Assembly: GCF_037094685.1 (NCBI RefSeq)
Contig: NZ_CP146614.1
Location: 4,402,001 to 4,466,000, forward strand
DNA: 64,000 bases
Direction: 5' to 3'
Source: Massilia sp. METH4
GTDB taxonomy: Bacteria > Pseudomonadota > Gammaproteobacteria > Burkholderiales > Burkholderiaceae_D
Shown here: positions 54,472 to 64,000 of the stretch, piece by piece
How the letters are laid out: each line of letters begins with the position of its first letter
Position numbering within the stretch: position 1 is the stretch's first letter
Made by a program: the position numbers and the translations under genes
Notes under the pieces: model-generated
The model's input: only the letters and a program-made list of their open reading frames with translations
Databases searched by the model: none
Told to the model about the DNA's origin: nothing

Positions 54472-56031
54472 TCAGTTCCCTGCCGGCCCGGCATGCGCCG
54501 CGTCCGGCTCCGCCCCCAGCTTGAGCAGGTAGTAGTCCCCCACGCGCCGCACCGACCCTTCGTGGGGCCACACCGGCATCCGTTCGAATTCGCGGGTGAG
54601 CGCGCGCCGCGCCTCCGGCGGCGCGGCGCGTACATCGTCATACCCCAGCACACGCAGGTAGGCCGTGATGCGCTTCAGATTGCCCTTGTCCCAGCCGAAG
54701 AACGAGCCGCGCGTCACGCTGTTCGGCGCGGCGGCGAACCGCGAGGTGCGTTCTTCCGCGCCGTAACCATAAGCGTCCAGCCACACCGGCTTGCCGGCAT
54801 CCTCAGCTCCGCGCAGCAGCGCGATGCGCCGGCCGATCTCGAACCCCATGAAGCGGTCCTGGTGCTGCGTCATCGTGGCCGCGGCGATGTACTGCGACGT
54901 GAGGTTGACGATCTGCAGCTGGAACAGGCCGAACACCACGAGGGCGACAACCCGGAGCGGGCCGCGCCGCGACCGGAAGGCCAGCAGCGCACACAGCCAA
55001 ATGACGTAGGGCAGGGCGACCATCGCGCGCAGCGGCAGGCCCGCGGGGCCCGTCAGCAGGTGCAGCAGGAACGGCGTGCCCAGCAGGATTGCGAACAGCA
55101 GCAGGTTAAGCACCGCCAGGCGCGGGCGGGCGAGCGCCACGGCCACTGCGGCGCAGACGAGCGCCAGGGCCGCGGCGGGCATGGCCGCGCCGAACAGCGC
55201 GGCATCGCCGGAATAGATCCCCCATGCCTGCCGGGCGATCGCGCCGACCAGCCAGACCGGCGCGTTCCAGTTCTCGAGGACGATGAAGCCGCGGATGTAT
55301 TCCGGTCGCGCGCCGGACACGCCCAGGGCCAGCTTGTTCAGCCCGAAGTAGAGCACGGCGCCGGCCACGAGGCAGGCGCCCGCGTACACGAGCCGGCCGA
55401 TCGTGCGCCGCCACGGGAAGGTGCCGTCCACGTCAAGGGCGTGGCGCAGGGCGATGCCCAGCGCGCCGCAGGCGAACAGCAGCAACAGGGTCTGGTACGT
55501 GCCGGCGCACAGGGCCAGCAGCAGGCCGATGGCCAGCAGCCGTCCGGCTTCCCGCCGCGAGCCCAGTTGCCGCGGGTCGGCGGGCCCTTCGGCATGCAGC
55601 GCCAGTGCCACGGCGACCAGCAGGAAGCCGATGCCGGTGGCGGGCACGTTGGCGGCGAATTCTCCGATCAGCCACCACGTCGGATACGTGACGAACAGGC
55701 AGTACGCGGCGTGGGTGCGCCAGTCGGGCAGCATGCCGTGCGCGCGTACCAGCAGCATGTGCGTCAGCGCCAGCGCGATGGCCAGGAACAGGTAGGGGCT
55801 GAAGGGCAGCGAAGGCTGCGGGAACAGCAGCGTCTCCACGAGATACGTGGTGAAGCGGCCCTGCGCGATCCACACCTCGCCGCTGGTGCGCACGGCCGCC
55901 ATTTCATCGTCGATCGAGGGCGAGTAATTGGCCAGGAAGTAGATATTGGCCAGGGCGCCGGCCAGCACCAGGTACAGCAGCTCGCGCCAGGAAAAGTGCT
56001 GGCGGCGCAGCCATGAAGCGGTGAAACTCAT
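54472..56031 (-). CDS. GtrII-type glucosyltransferase membrane protein
   Basis: The 519-residue protein has about ten to twelve membrane segments followed by a C-terminal soluble part (from about 400). The early acidic loop NYSPSIDDEMAA (about 38-49) sits where GT-C type enzymes hold a catalytic aspartate, and the protein fits the GtrII glucosyl transferase family. Such proteins transfer a sugar from undecaprenyl phosphate to O-antigen or another glycan in the periplasm. The start at 56031 overlaps the GtrA stop codon (ATGA), so it works with the flippase encoded upstream and the GT2 enzyme at 57335. Confidence 0.8.
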   Translation of the reverse strand: MSFTASWLRRQHFSWRELLYLVLAGALANIYFLANYSPSIDDEMAAVRTSGEVWIAQGRFTTYLVETLLFPQPSLPFSPYLFLAIALALTHMLLVRAHGMLPDWRTHAAYCLFVTYPTWWLIGEFAANVPATGIGFLLVAVALALHAEGPADPRQLGSRREAGRLLAIGLLLALCAGTYQTLLLLFACGALGIALRHALDVDGTFPWRRTIGRLVYAGACLVAGAVLYFGLNKLALGVSGARPEYIRGFIVLENWNAPVWLVGAIARQAWGIYSGDAALFGAAMPAAALALVCAAVAVALARPRLAVLNLLLFAILLGTPFLLHLLTGPAGLPLRAMVALPYVIWLCALLAFRSRRGPLRVVALVVFGLFQLQIVNLTSQYIAAATMTQHQDRFMGFEIGRRIALLRGAEDAGKPVWLDAYGYGAEERTSRFAAAPNSVTRGSFFGWDKGNLKRITAYLRVLGYDDVRAAPPEARRALTREFERMPVWPHEGSVRRVGDYYLLKLGAEPDAAHAGPAGN

Positions 56032-56399
56032 CGGATCTTTCCAACGAACGCTAACTTGGACAGGAAGTAGGTCAGCGGCAGCGTGGCCGCGATGGCGATG
56101 GCCGGGGCCAGCATGGCATGCTGGTGCAGCACGTCGATCCACGCCCAGACCACCGCGGCGCCCACCGCGTACTGCACCAGGTACACCAGCGGCAACATGA
56201 GCACCGATCGGTAGCCCTGGTGCGCCTGGAACACGAAGACGCGGCCCAGCACATAGCTGATGGCGATGCCGGTGACGAAGGCGATCGCATAGCTGGCCTG
56301 GTAGCCGGCGACGGGCAGCAAACCCAGGTACAGGAGGTAGGTGACAGCGGTATTGAGGCCCCCGGCGAGCAGGAAGCGCAGGCCGCCGCCCTTACGCAT
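56028..56399 (-). CDS. GtrA-family flippase
   Basis: The 123-residue protein has four membrane helices and the GtrA pattern FLLAGGLNTAVTYLLYLGLL...YVLGRVFVFQ. GtrA proteins are thought to flip undecaprenyl-phosphate-glucose (or a similar lipid-linked sugar) to the periplasmic side. The start at 56399 overlaps the end of the preceding gene by 8 bases, and its stop overlaps the next start. Together with the GT2 enzyme and the GtrII-type enzyme it forms a complete three-component sugar decoration system. Confidence 0.85.
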   Translation of the reverse strand: MRKGGGLRFLLAGGLNTAVTYLLYLGLLPVAGYQASYAIAFVTGIAISYVLGRVFVFQAHQGYRSVLMLPLVYLVQYAVGAAVVWAWIDVLHQHAMLAPAIAIAATLPLTYFLSKLAFVGKIR

Positions 56400-57357
56400 G
56401 CGGGCGCGAGGCCAGCTCGACGTATTCGTCGTAGCTGCGGATGTAGTCGGCGCTGTCGTAGTGGTGCGAGGCAAAGACGAGCAGCACCGCGTCGCTCGAA
56501 TACTTGTACTGGATACCCCAGGTCATCGGCGGCAGGTACAGGCCCGTGGTGGCGGAATCGAGCACGAATTCCTCGCGCGTGGTGCCGTCGAACGCCACCA
56601 CGTGCACGGAACCCTTGATCGCCAGCATGAACTGGTGGCATTCGCGGTGGGCATGCTCGCCGCGCGTCTCGGCCGTGGGCACGCCGTACACGAGGAAGTA
56701 GCGCAGCGGCGCGAACGGGATTTCCTTCTCGAATTCGCCGACCGACAGGCTGCCGCGGATATCGGCCGCCTCCTTCAGCCGGTGCAGCGTGACGCCGCGC
56801 ACGGCCGTGGTGGCGACGCGCTTGTCTGGTTCGACGGTGCGCGCGCGCACGGGCTCCTCGGCGGGCACCGCCTTGGCATCGACATAGCCGACGATCTTGG
56901 CCGGGTTGCCCACCACGATGGCATTCGGCGGCACCGAGCGGGTGACGACCGCGCCGGCGCCGATCATCGCGCCGCGCTCGATGGTGATGCCCGGCAGGAT
57001 GGTGGCGTTCGCGCCGATCGAGGCCCCGCGGCGGATGACGGTGCGGTCGAACTTTTCCGGATACTGTTTACTGCGCGGGAAAATGTCGTTCGTGAAGGTG
57101 GCGTTCGGCCCCACGAACACATCGTCTTCCAGCGTGACGCCATCCCACAGCTGCACGCCGCACTTGATCGTCACGCGGTTGCCGATCCGCACGTCGTTCT
57201 CGATGAAGACGTTGTCGCAGACATTGCAATCCTCGCCGATCTGCGCCTCCGGCAGCACGTGCGCGAAGGCCCACACGCGGGTGCCCTTGCCGATGCGCGG
57301 CGACTCGCACAGCGCCCGTTCGTGGACGAAGTAATCAGGCTTGGTGTGCGTGAGCAT
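56392..57357 (-). CDS. Bifunctional acetyltransferase / dTDP-sugar 3,4-ketoisomerase (WxcM/FdtD-like)
   Basis: The 321-residue protein has an N-terminal left-handed hexapeptide acyltransferase (about 1-160; IGEDCNVCDNVFIENDVRIGNRVTIK...IGAGAVVTRSVPPNAIVVGNPAKIVG) fused to a C-terminal cupin ketoisomerase (about 185-315; RGEHAHRECHQFMLAIKGSVHVV and PPMTWGIQYKYSSDAVLLVFASHHYD). This pairing is known for enzymes that make 3-acetamido-3,6-dideoxyhexoses. With the DegT aminotransferase at 58294 it provides the isomerase, transaminase and acetyltransferase steps from dTDP-4-keto-6-deoxyglucose. The rmlA/rmlB steps must come from elsewhere in the genome. Confidence 0.87.
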   Translation of the reverse strand: MLTHTKPDYFVHERALCESPRIGKGTRVWAFAHVLPEAQIGEDCNVCDNVFIENDVRIGNRVTIKCGVQLWDGVTLEDDVFVGPNATFTNDIFPRSKQYPEKFDRTVIRRGASIGANATILPGITIERGAMIGAGAVVTRSVPPNAIVVGNPAKIVGYVDAKAVPAEEPVRARTVEPDKRVATTAVRGVTLHRLKEAADIRGSLSVGEFEKEIPFAPLRYFLVYGVPTAETRGEHAHRECHQFMLAIKGSVHVVAFDGTTREEFVLDSATTGLYLPPMTWGIQYKYSSDAVLLVFASHHYDSADYIRSYDEYVELASRPHA

Positions 57358-58291
57358 GGGCGACCCCTTCGAAGGCGTGAGATTGACGGTGGATGGCGTT
57401 CGGCCGCTGCTTGGTGTTTTCATACGCACGCCACGCATACACGCCCACGATGCCCAGGCCGAACAGGTTCATCGAACCGAGCAGGGCGATCGTCAGGATG
57501 GTCATCGCATAGCCGGGCACGGGGATCAACCCGTTCAGGCGCGCGACCACCACGACCACGGCCAGCGCGCCGACGAGCGCGGTGCCAAGGGCGCCCACGC
57601 GGATCAGCAGGCGGATGGGCAGGTCGGTGAACGAGAACGCGCTGTCCATCAGGTACTTCCATTTTTTCCTGAACGTCCAGCCGGACTTGCCGTGCTGGCG
57701 CTCCAGCCGTGTGTACGGGACCACGCTGCGGCGGTAGCCGACCCAGAACAGTTGCCCGATCAGCGAGGAATGCCTTTCCTCGAGCGTGAGCAGGGTGTCG
57801 CGGAAATCGCGGTTGCAGCCGAACATGTCGACTCCGCCGGGCGGGATCTCCGGCATCACATAGCGGCGATACAGCCACCAGAACGCGTTCGACGACAGGC
57901 GCGAGAAGAGCGGGTCGCTGCGGCCCTCGCGCACGCCCACCACCACGTCGGCCTCGTCGCGCCGCAGGATCTCGTTCATTTGCAACACCAGTGCCGGCGG
58001 CTCCTGCAGGTCGGCCGCCATCACCGCGAAGCGCTGGCCGCGCGCGAACTGCAAGCCCATGCGGATCGCCGCGAACGAGCCGAAATTGCGCGACAACAGC
58101 ACGAGCTGGGACCGGAAGGACTGGCGCGGCAACTGCTGGCGCAGCAGCAGGTAGCAATTGTCCGGACTGCCGTCGATGACGAACACCGTTTCGAAATCGC
58201 CGCCGACCTTGTCGTTCAGGTCCGCGATCGCGGCCAGCAGGTCCGGCAGCGACTCTTCATTCCTGTAGACAGGAACAATCAGGCTGAGCAT
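57335..58291 (-). CDS. GtrB-like family 2 glycosyltransferase
   Basis: The 318-residue protein has a GT2 catalytic domain (LSLIVPVYRNEESLP at the N-terminus, FVIDGSPDN about 38, VMAADLQEPP about 91, with QHGKSGWTFRKKWKYLMDS) followed by two C-terminal membrane helices (about 235-255 and 265-290). This is the layout of GtrB/DPM1-type enzymes, which load a sugar from a nucleotide donor onto undecaprenyl phosphate. It overlaps the start of the bifunctional enzyme gene by 23 bases and starts 3 bases after the aminotransferase gene. Confidence 0.87.
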   Translation of the reverse strand: MLSLIVPVYRNEESLPDLLAAIADLNDKVGGDFETVFVIDGSPDNCYLLLRQQLPRQSFRSQLVLLSRNFGSFAAIRMGLQFARGQRFAVMAADLQEPPALVLQMNEILRRDEADVVVGVREGRSDPLFSRLSSNAFWWLYRRYVMPEIPPGGVDMFGCNRDFRDTLLTLEERHSSLIGQLFWVGYRRSVVPYTRLERQHGKSGWTFRKKWKYLMDSAFSFTDLPIRLLIRVGALGTALVGALAVVVVVARLNGLIPVPGYAMTILTIALLGSMNLFGLGIVGVYAWRAYENTKQRPNAIHRQSHAFEGVAHAHAHQA

Positions 58292-58293
58292 GT

Positions 58294-59412
58294 TCAGCGG
58301 CCGGCAAAATGGCCGCGCACGGCGGCGATCACGCGCTCGACACTCTCGTCGTCGAGGCCCGGGAAGCACGGCAGCGTGACAACGGTGCCGGCGGCGGCTT
58401 CGGTCACGGGCAGCGACACGTTGACCGAGCCCGTGTAGGCCGACTGTCGGTGATCCGGCACTGGATAGTGAATGTCGGTTGCAATGCCGGCCGCGGCCAT
58501 GCTGGCAACGAAGGCGGCGCGGTCCTGCACGCGGATCACGAACAGGTGGGCGACGTAGTCGTTTCCATATTCGTTGCCACTCGCGGCAAGCGCCGGCAGT
58601 TGCACGGGCAGGTCGGCGAACGCCGCGGCATAGCGTGCCGCGATGGCGCGGCGCTGGGCATTCCAACCGTCCAGCTTCGGCAGTTTTTCGCGCAGCACGG
58701 CGGCCTGGAGTTCGTCGAGCCGGCTGTTGCGCCCGCCCGCTTCGGTCACGTGGTATTTCTTGCTCCAGCCATACTGGCGCAGGCGGCGCGCCCGTTCGCC
58801 GAGCTCCGCATCGTTCGTGACGAGCGCGCCGCCATCGCCGATCGCGCCCAGGTTCTTGGTCGGGTAGAAGCTGAAGCAGCCGATGTCGCCGACCGAGCCG
58901 GCGCGCACGCCGTCGCGCATCGCGCCATGCGACTGCGCGCAATCCTCGATCAGCGGCACGCGGAAGTCGGCGGCCAGGGCAGCGATGGCTTCGATGTCGG
59001 CCATCTGGCCGTACAGGTGGGTGACGATGATCGCGTCGATACCCGCCACGAGCGCGCCGCGCAGGGCGGCGGGCGACATGGTCAGCGTGGCGGCGTCGAT
59101 ATCGACGTAACGGGGCTCGCCGCCGACGGCATGCACCGCCGTGCTGCCATAGAAGCCGGCATTGGCCACGAGGGCGACCCGCTTGCGCGGGCCGATGCCG
59201 AGCGAGCGCAGCGCGATTTCCAGCGCATCGGTGCCATTGGCCAGCGAAACGCAGGTTTTACTGCCGAGATAAGCGGCGAATTCGGATTCGAAAGCCGCCA
59301 CCTCGCTGCCGAGCACATACCAGTTACTGTCGACCACGCGGTTCAGTGCACCGGCCAGGTCGACGCCTTCATTGGCAATCTTCGAAGAAAACAGGGGAAC
59401 CTGGCTCGCCAT
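58294..59412 (-). CDS. DegT/DnrJ/EryC1/StrS-family sugar aminotransferase (FdtB-like)
   Basis: The 372-residue protein is a PLP-dependent sugar 3-aminotransferase. Features are VDSNWYVLGSEVAAFESEFAAYLG near the N-terminus, LANGTDALEIALRSLG (about 57-72), LIEDCAQSHGA (about 153) and the PLP lysine in FSFYPTKNLGAIGDGGALVT (about 188). Together with the ketoisomerase domain of the bifunctional enzyme it probably forms dTDP-3-amino-3,6-dideoxyhexose. It is the first gene of the five-gene O-antigen decoration operon, whose promoter must lie in the 59413-59789 gap. Confidence 0.88.
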   Translation of the reverse strand: MASQVPLFSSKIANEGVDLAGALNRVVDSNWYVLGSEVAAFESEFAAYLGSKTCVSLANGTDALEIALRSLGIGPRKRVALVANAGFYGSTAVHAVGGEPRYVDIDAATLTMSPAALRGALVAGIDAIIVTHLYGQMADIEAIAALAADFRVPLIEDCAQSHGAMRDGVRAGSVGDIGCFSFYPTKNLGAIGDGGALVTNDAELGERARRLRQYGWSKKYHVTEAGGRNSRLDELQAAVLREKLPKLDGWNAQRRAIAARYAAAFADLPVQLPALAASGNEYGNDYVAHLFVIRVQDRAAFVASMAAAGIATDIHYPVPDHRQSAYTGSVNVSLPVTEAAAGTVVTLPCFPGLDDESVERVIAAVRGHFAGR

Positions 59413-59789
59413 CGCACGTCCTGATCAATTAACAAATTGGAAACTAGCAATTGATTATGCGAAAAAATGTTCGTGGTGTAAACAAAAAAGCATGCTGCCA
59501 TAGTGCAGCGTCGCGGATCTGCCAAGGTTTTATGACGACCGCTGGAAGAGTTACGGCGGCAGGAAGTTACAAATAAATAATAGGTGTTGCATTGCATGTT
59601 GCGATTGCCCGCGCCGGCACCCAGCCGAGCCAGGATAATCAGCGGAAAAATAGCGGTTGAAAGTCAGGCTGCAAAGGAACACAATTCCACGGCCAATTGC
59701 CGTTCGGGCAGCGACCGGCATGGCCGCGATATTGGCAACCGCAAGACAGGGCAGCAAGGATTGGCTCGTTTTCCGGCGGGAGGATCTCC
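59413..59789. other. 377-bp AT-richer divergent gap
   Basis: This region lies between the aminotransferase gene (minus) and the orphan gene at 59790 (plus) and should contain both promoters. It is visibly richer in A/T than the rest of the window (for example 59410-59500 and 59565-59590). No gene, tRNA or clear repeat is seen. The shift in composition hints at a boundary of acquired DNA. Confidence 0.4.
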
Positions 59790-61049
59790 ATGGCGCTCCA
59801 ATCACAGCTTTTCCGCGGCGACCTCAAACTCGAAGCCGCGGCCGTATCCGACCCTGCCCACATCGTGCCGGGCGCTGCTGGCGAGCATGTCCGGAAAATC
59901 CAGCTGGCCCTGATCCTGCTGGACGGTGCGGCCATCGACGCGGATGGAAAATACGGTCCTGGAACCGCCGCTGCCGTCCTTGCCTACAAGCGAAAGCGCA
60001 GCATCCTCAATCGTGCCTATCAACACCAGCCCGACAATATCGCCGGCAAGATGACCATCGCCTCGCTCGATCGCGAAATGTTTGCGCGGGAAAGCATGCC
60101 TGCCGCGCCGGTGCAAATCCTTCCCGTCACGCCGCGGCCATACATGGGGCGCCCGGTCGTGCGCCTGGGCTTCAAGATCGATGTCGATTTCCCGGTTTTC
60201 CCAAGTGGCAATCTGCCCAGGATGCGGCTGGCGCCCGTGACGACCGAAAAGATCGAGATCGTCAACGCAATATCCGGCCGGGTGAGATGCATGAATGTCG
60301 GGGCGAGCGAGGCCAAGGTTTGCCTCATTTTCGATCCGGACGAACCTGGTCTCGTGCCGGCGAGCCGGCTCAATCCCGTTCCGCGCGGGCCGCTCGGCGA
60401 AGCTTATTACGCTGACGGCGGTACCGTGCGCGTTCCCGCCAGCCCGTTCAGGATTCACCTGGACGCATTCCATCCCGGTAATGCTTTCGTCGATGCCACC
60501 AATGGCACGTCCGCAGCCACGCTTGCAGTCGAAGTGCGCGCGCCCAGGATCGCCGCGCCGTCCGGGTTCCCACCACCGACGAAGACGCGGCCCGGCTCAC
60601 GGTTCATTTCGGCGGCGGACAGCGAACCCGGTTTTCGGCGGGGGAGCCGGGCGGATTATGGGGGACGGCCCGTCAACCCCAGGAATACCGGGCGGAAGAT
60701 CAATCTGTTCGGGTCCCAGGAAACGCCGGGTTTCGACGACTATACGACCGACCTTCATTATTCCGGATTTGGAGCAAGACAATCCCTGGTCTTCAGGCCC
60801 TGGACAGAAGACAGCGAGGTTGGCACCGGCATTGAAAACGGCTCGGTCAGCGATATCTGCATTCGCGATTCTCCTGTCCTGCCAGTAACCATTGCTGCGA
60901 TCCGCAGGATCGCGGCGCCCGGTTGCCGGGTAACCTTCGCGGGCTCCGGTGAAGGTGGAACAAAGTACATTCCCATCCTGAAGAGCGCGTTCGCGGGCGC
61001 TGCGATCCTGGAGGAATTCGCCGACGCGATCGTGCTCGAGCTTCGCTGA
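59790..61049 (+). CDS. Orphan protein with peptidoglycan-binding-like N-terminal domain
   Basis: The 419-residue protein has at its N-terminus a helical peptidoglycan-binding-type segment (GEHVRKIQLALILLDG...DGKYGPGTAAAVLAYKRKR, about 32-72), as in PG_binding_1 domains. The remaining 340 residues are mixed and beta-rich, without recognised family, signal peptide or membrane segment. The pattern PFRIHLDAFHPGNAFVDATNGTSAATLAVEVRAP resembles an immunoglobulin-like fold. Base composition is lower in GC than that of its neighbours. GGGAGGA precedes the ATG. It may be an exported-without-signal effector (for example type VI) or a spore/phage-like binding protein; neither is shown. Confidence 0.6.
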   Translation: MALQSQLFRGDLKLEAAAVSDPAHIVPGAAGEHVRKIQLALILLDGAAIDADGKYGPGTAAAVLAYKRKRSILNRAYQHQPDNIAGKMTIASLDREMFARESMPAAPVQILPVTPRPYMGRPVVRLGFKIDVDFPVFPSGNLPRMRLAPVTTEKIEIVNAISGRVRCMNVGASEAKVCLIFDPDEPGLVPASRLNPVPRGPLGEAYYADGGTVRVPASPFRIHLDAFHPGNAFVDATNGTSAATLAVEVRAPRIAAPSGFPPPTKTRPGSRFISAADSEPGFRRGSRADYGGRPVNPRNTGRKINLFGSQETPGFDDYTTDLHYSGFGARQSLVFRPWTEDSEVGTGIENGSVSDICIRDSPVLPVTIAAIRRIAAPGCRVTFAGSGEGGTKYIPILKSAFAGAAILEEFADAIVLELR

Positions 61050-61120
61050 TGGCGACAGGCGACGGGGGCCGGGTTTTGCCGCCGCGCCTGCCGCCCGGCG
61101 GCCCGAACCGGCTCGTCACA

Positions 61121-61180
61121 CTAGGGAAGCGCTGATTTATTCATGGCGGCGTCATCCACCAGCAATAAATCAGTGCTTCC

Positions 61181-61184
<4 letters not shown>
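61121..61184. repeat. 64-bp unit with 21-bp terminal inverted repeats
   Basis: Arms of 21 bp (starting CTAGGGAAGCGCTGATTTAT and ending ...CAGTGCTTCCCTAG) match in 20 of 21 positions around a 22-base centre. The right arm contains the TAG stop codon of the dctD-like gene. It may act as a bidirectional terminator, although no U-tract follows. The arms resemble insertion-sequence terminal repeats, so a MITE-like remnant is possible. Confidence 0.6.
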
Positions 61185-62534
<1,350 letters not shown>

Positions 62535-62542
<8 letters not shown>

Positions 62543-64000
62543 CTTGTTTTTCCACTGATGCCGGTTTGAGTTCGATGACGAAAGAGGCGCCCGCGGCGGC
62601 CGGCTCGGCGCGCAGGCTGCCGCCGAAGTCGCGCACGATCTGTTCCGAGATGGCCAGGCCCAGGCCCAGCCCCTCGCCCTGGGGCTTGGTGGTGAAGAAG
62701 GGCTGGAACAGGCGTTCGCGCGCTTCGCCGGTCAGGCCCGGGCCGTTGTCGGCCACGCGGATGAGCACCGTGCCTGCCGCTTCGCCCGCGCTCACCGACA
62801 GGGCGCGCGGCGCGCCGCGCTCCAGCGTGGCCAGCGCGTCGAGCGCATTGGTCATCAGGTTCAGCAACACCTGTTCCAGGCGGTTGCTGTCGCCCAGCGC
62901 GTAGATGTCGCCCTCGCCGATGTCGAGCGTGAACGCCACCTTGTCCAGTTCCAGGCGGCGCTCCACGAGCACCAGGGCGTTCGAGATCGCCGTGTGGATC
63001 GAGACCGGTCCCAGCTCGGCATTGGACTTGCGCGAGAAGCTCTTCAGTTTGCCCGTGATGCTGCCCATCCGCGCCACGATCTGCGAAATCTTCGCGAGAT
63101 TCTGCCGGGCTTCCTCCACGCGGCCGCGCTCGAACAGCAGCACGGCATTGTCGGCCATCGTGCGCAGCGCCGTCAGCGGCTGGTTCAATTCATGCGTGAT
63201 GCTGGCAGACATCTGGCCCAGCACGGCCATCTTGCCGGCCTGGTACAACTCGTTCTGCGTGCGGTGCAGCTGCTGCTCGGCCTGGCGCCGCACTTCCGCC
63301 TCGTCCATCAGGCGCTGCGTGGTGCGCTCGAGGCGCGCGGTGCGTTCGGCCACCATCAGTTCCAGGTTGTCGTAGGCATCCTGCAATTGCTCCCGGGCCC
63401 GCAGGCGCTGCCGTACATACAGGAAGAGCAGCAGCAGGAAGCCGTAGGCCACGCAGGCGAACAGCACGGCGAGCCGGGCGTTGGCGCGCACTTGGCTCAG
63501 GTCGGACAGGTAGATGAAGGTCCACTGGCGCGGCGCCATGGAACGCTGTTGCGCCAGCATGGGCGGGGCGCCGGCACTGGCGCCGATGGCCATGATGTGC
63601 GTGCCGTCGGCCCGTGTTTCGTCGCGGCGCACCGGCAGCGGCGGCAGGGGCAGGCGGTGGTACTGGCGCGTCTGCTCCAGTTGCGCGCGCACGGCGGCGG
63701 AGAGCGGGCGCAGCGTGTGGTATTTCCAGGCCGGCGCGGAAGAGAGGAAGACCACGCCGTTGGCGTCGGCCAGCATCACCTTGTCAGCCCCGCGCATTTC
63801 GGGGCCCTGTATCCAGCCGCGTTCCTGTTCTTCGATGTTCACCTTCACCACGGCCACCCCCAGCATGCGGCCGTTGCGGTGCACGCCGCGGGCATAGAAG
63901 TAACCCGGCTCGCCGCTCGTGGTGCCCACGCCGTAGAAGCCGCTCGGGTGGCCGCGCAGGGCATTCTGCAAATAGGGGCGGAAGCGGATGTCGTCGCCCA
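62535..64000 (-). CDS. dctB: DctB-like sensor histidine kinase, 5' end outside the window
   Basis: At least 488 codons are present and the frame stays open to the window edge (DDIRFRPYLQ lies at the visible start). The visible part has a periplasmic double-PAS-like sensor (YGVGTTSGEPGYFYARGV, VMLADANGVVFLSS), a membrane helix (about ARLAVLFACVAYGFLLLLFLYV), a coiled-coil linker, the phosphoacceptor segment ASITHELNQPLTALRTMADNA and an ATPase domain with NLMTNALDAL, DNGPGL and GEGLGLGLAISEQI. It fits DctB, which senses C4-dicarboxylates. It is co-transcribed with dctD. Confidence 0.88.

Noticed and set aside
54301..56016. A 571-codon plus-strand frame opposite the GtrII-type gene
   Set aside because: The translation is glutamine/glycine/arginine-rich without domains, while the minus strand encodes a clear polytopic membrane enzyme.

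Overview
The window reads as a chromosomal stretch of a high-GC betaproteobacterium. Strong G/C third positions, the OsmC-YcaO fusion, Tat-exported GMC oxidoreductase partner subunits, an AcoR-like sigma-54 activator and the mix of TonB-dependent and MFS uptake genes suggest Oxalobacteraceae (Massilia/Duganella/Pseudoduganella-like). That placement is inference; no rRNA, tRNA, transposase gene or CRISPR array was seen.

Layout. 1-5.3 kb: the 3' part of an OsmC-YcaO fusion gene with a translationally coupled small ORF, a PAS-PAS-GGDEF-EAL regulator and a small membrane protein. 5.5-22.5 kb: a catabolic block for plant-type glycosides. It holds a luciferase-like monooxygenase, a PA14-containing GH3 beta-glucosidase and an FMN reductase in one operon; a Tat-exported small subunit with a GMC oxidoreductase; three TIM-barrel sugar isomerase/epimerase-family proteins; two MFS transporters; a TetR regulator; both subunits of a predicted C-glycoside deglycosidase; and a TonB-dependent receptor. 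A shared operator-like motif (ATAA-N6-TTCTRATTY) occurs at several promoters of this block, which suggests one regulon, most simply under the TetR protein. The working model is: TonB receptor and MFS import, GMC oxidation of the sugar at C3, cleavage of the 3-oxo-C-glycoside by the deglycosidase, isomerase-type processing of the released sugar, with GH3 handling O-glucosides and the flavin monooxygenase acting on an aglycone.

22.5-32.8 kb: an acetoin-dehydrogenase-like sigma-54 regulon. The operon encodes E1alpha, E1beta, a free-standing lipoyl domain, a lipoyl-less E2 catalytic core, a lipoate ligase, and a second Tat small subunit/GMC oxidoreductase pair. It is preceded by a well-matched -24/-12 promoter (TGGCATCGAATTTGCT) and a perfect 17-bp palindrome about 100 bp further upstream. 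An AcoR-like activator follows. A second consensus -24/-12 promoter drives a butanediol-dehydrogenase-like gene and an exported VOC protein on the other strand.

33-44.1 kb: a siderophore-type TonB receptor, a YtfL/PaeA-like CBS membrane protein, then a sugar uptake cluster (LacI regulator, periplasmic binding protein, ABC ATPase, permease, PfkB kinase, LamB-like porin) with a shared LacI operator candidate. 44.1-49.7 kb: ethanolamine use without microcompartment genes (eutC, eutB, a TorF-type porin, ethanolamine permease, divergent EutR-like AraC regulator). 50-54.3 kb: ppsA, a CDF metal exporter controlled by a CadR/PbrR-type MerR regulator through a classic 19-bp-spacer promoter, and an unknown gene directly behind a near-consensus LexA box. 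54.5-59.4 kb: an O-antigen/sugar-decoration operon (DegT aminotransferase, GtrB-like GT2, WxcM/FdtD-like acetyltransferase-ketoisomerase, GtrA flippase, GtrII-type glucosyltransferase). 59.8-64 kb: an orphan protein with a peptidoglycan-binding-like N-terminus, a long inverted repeat, and a DctD/DctB two-component system (dctB truncated by the window end).
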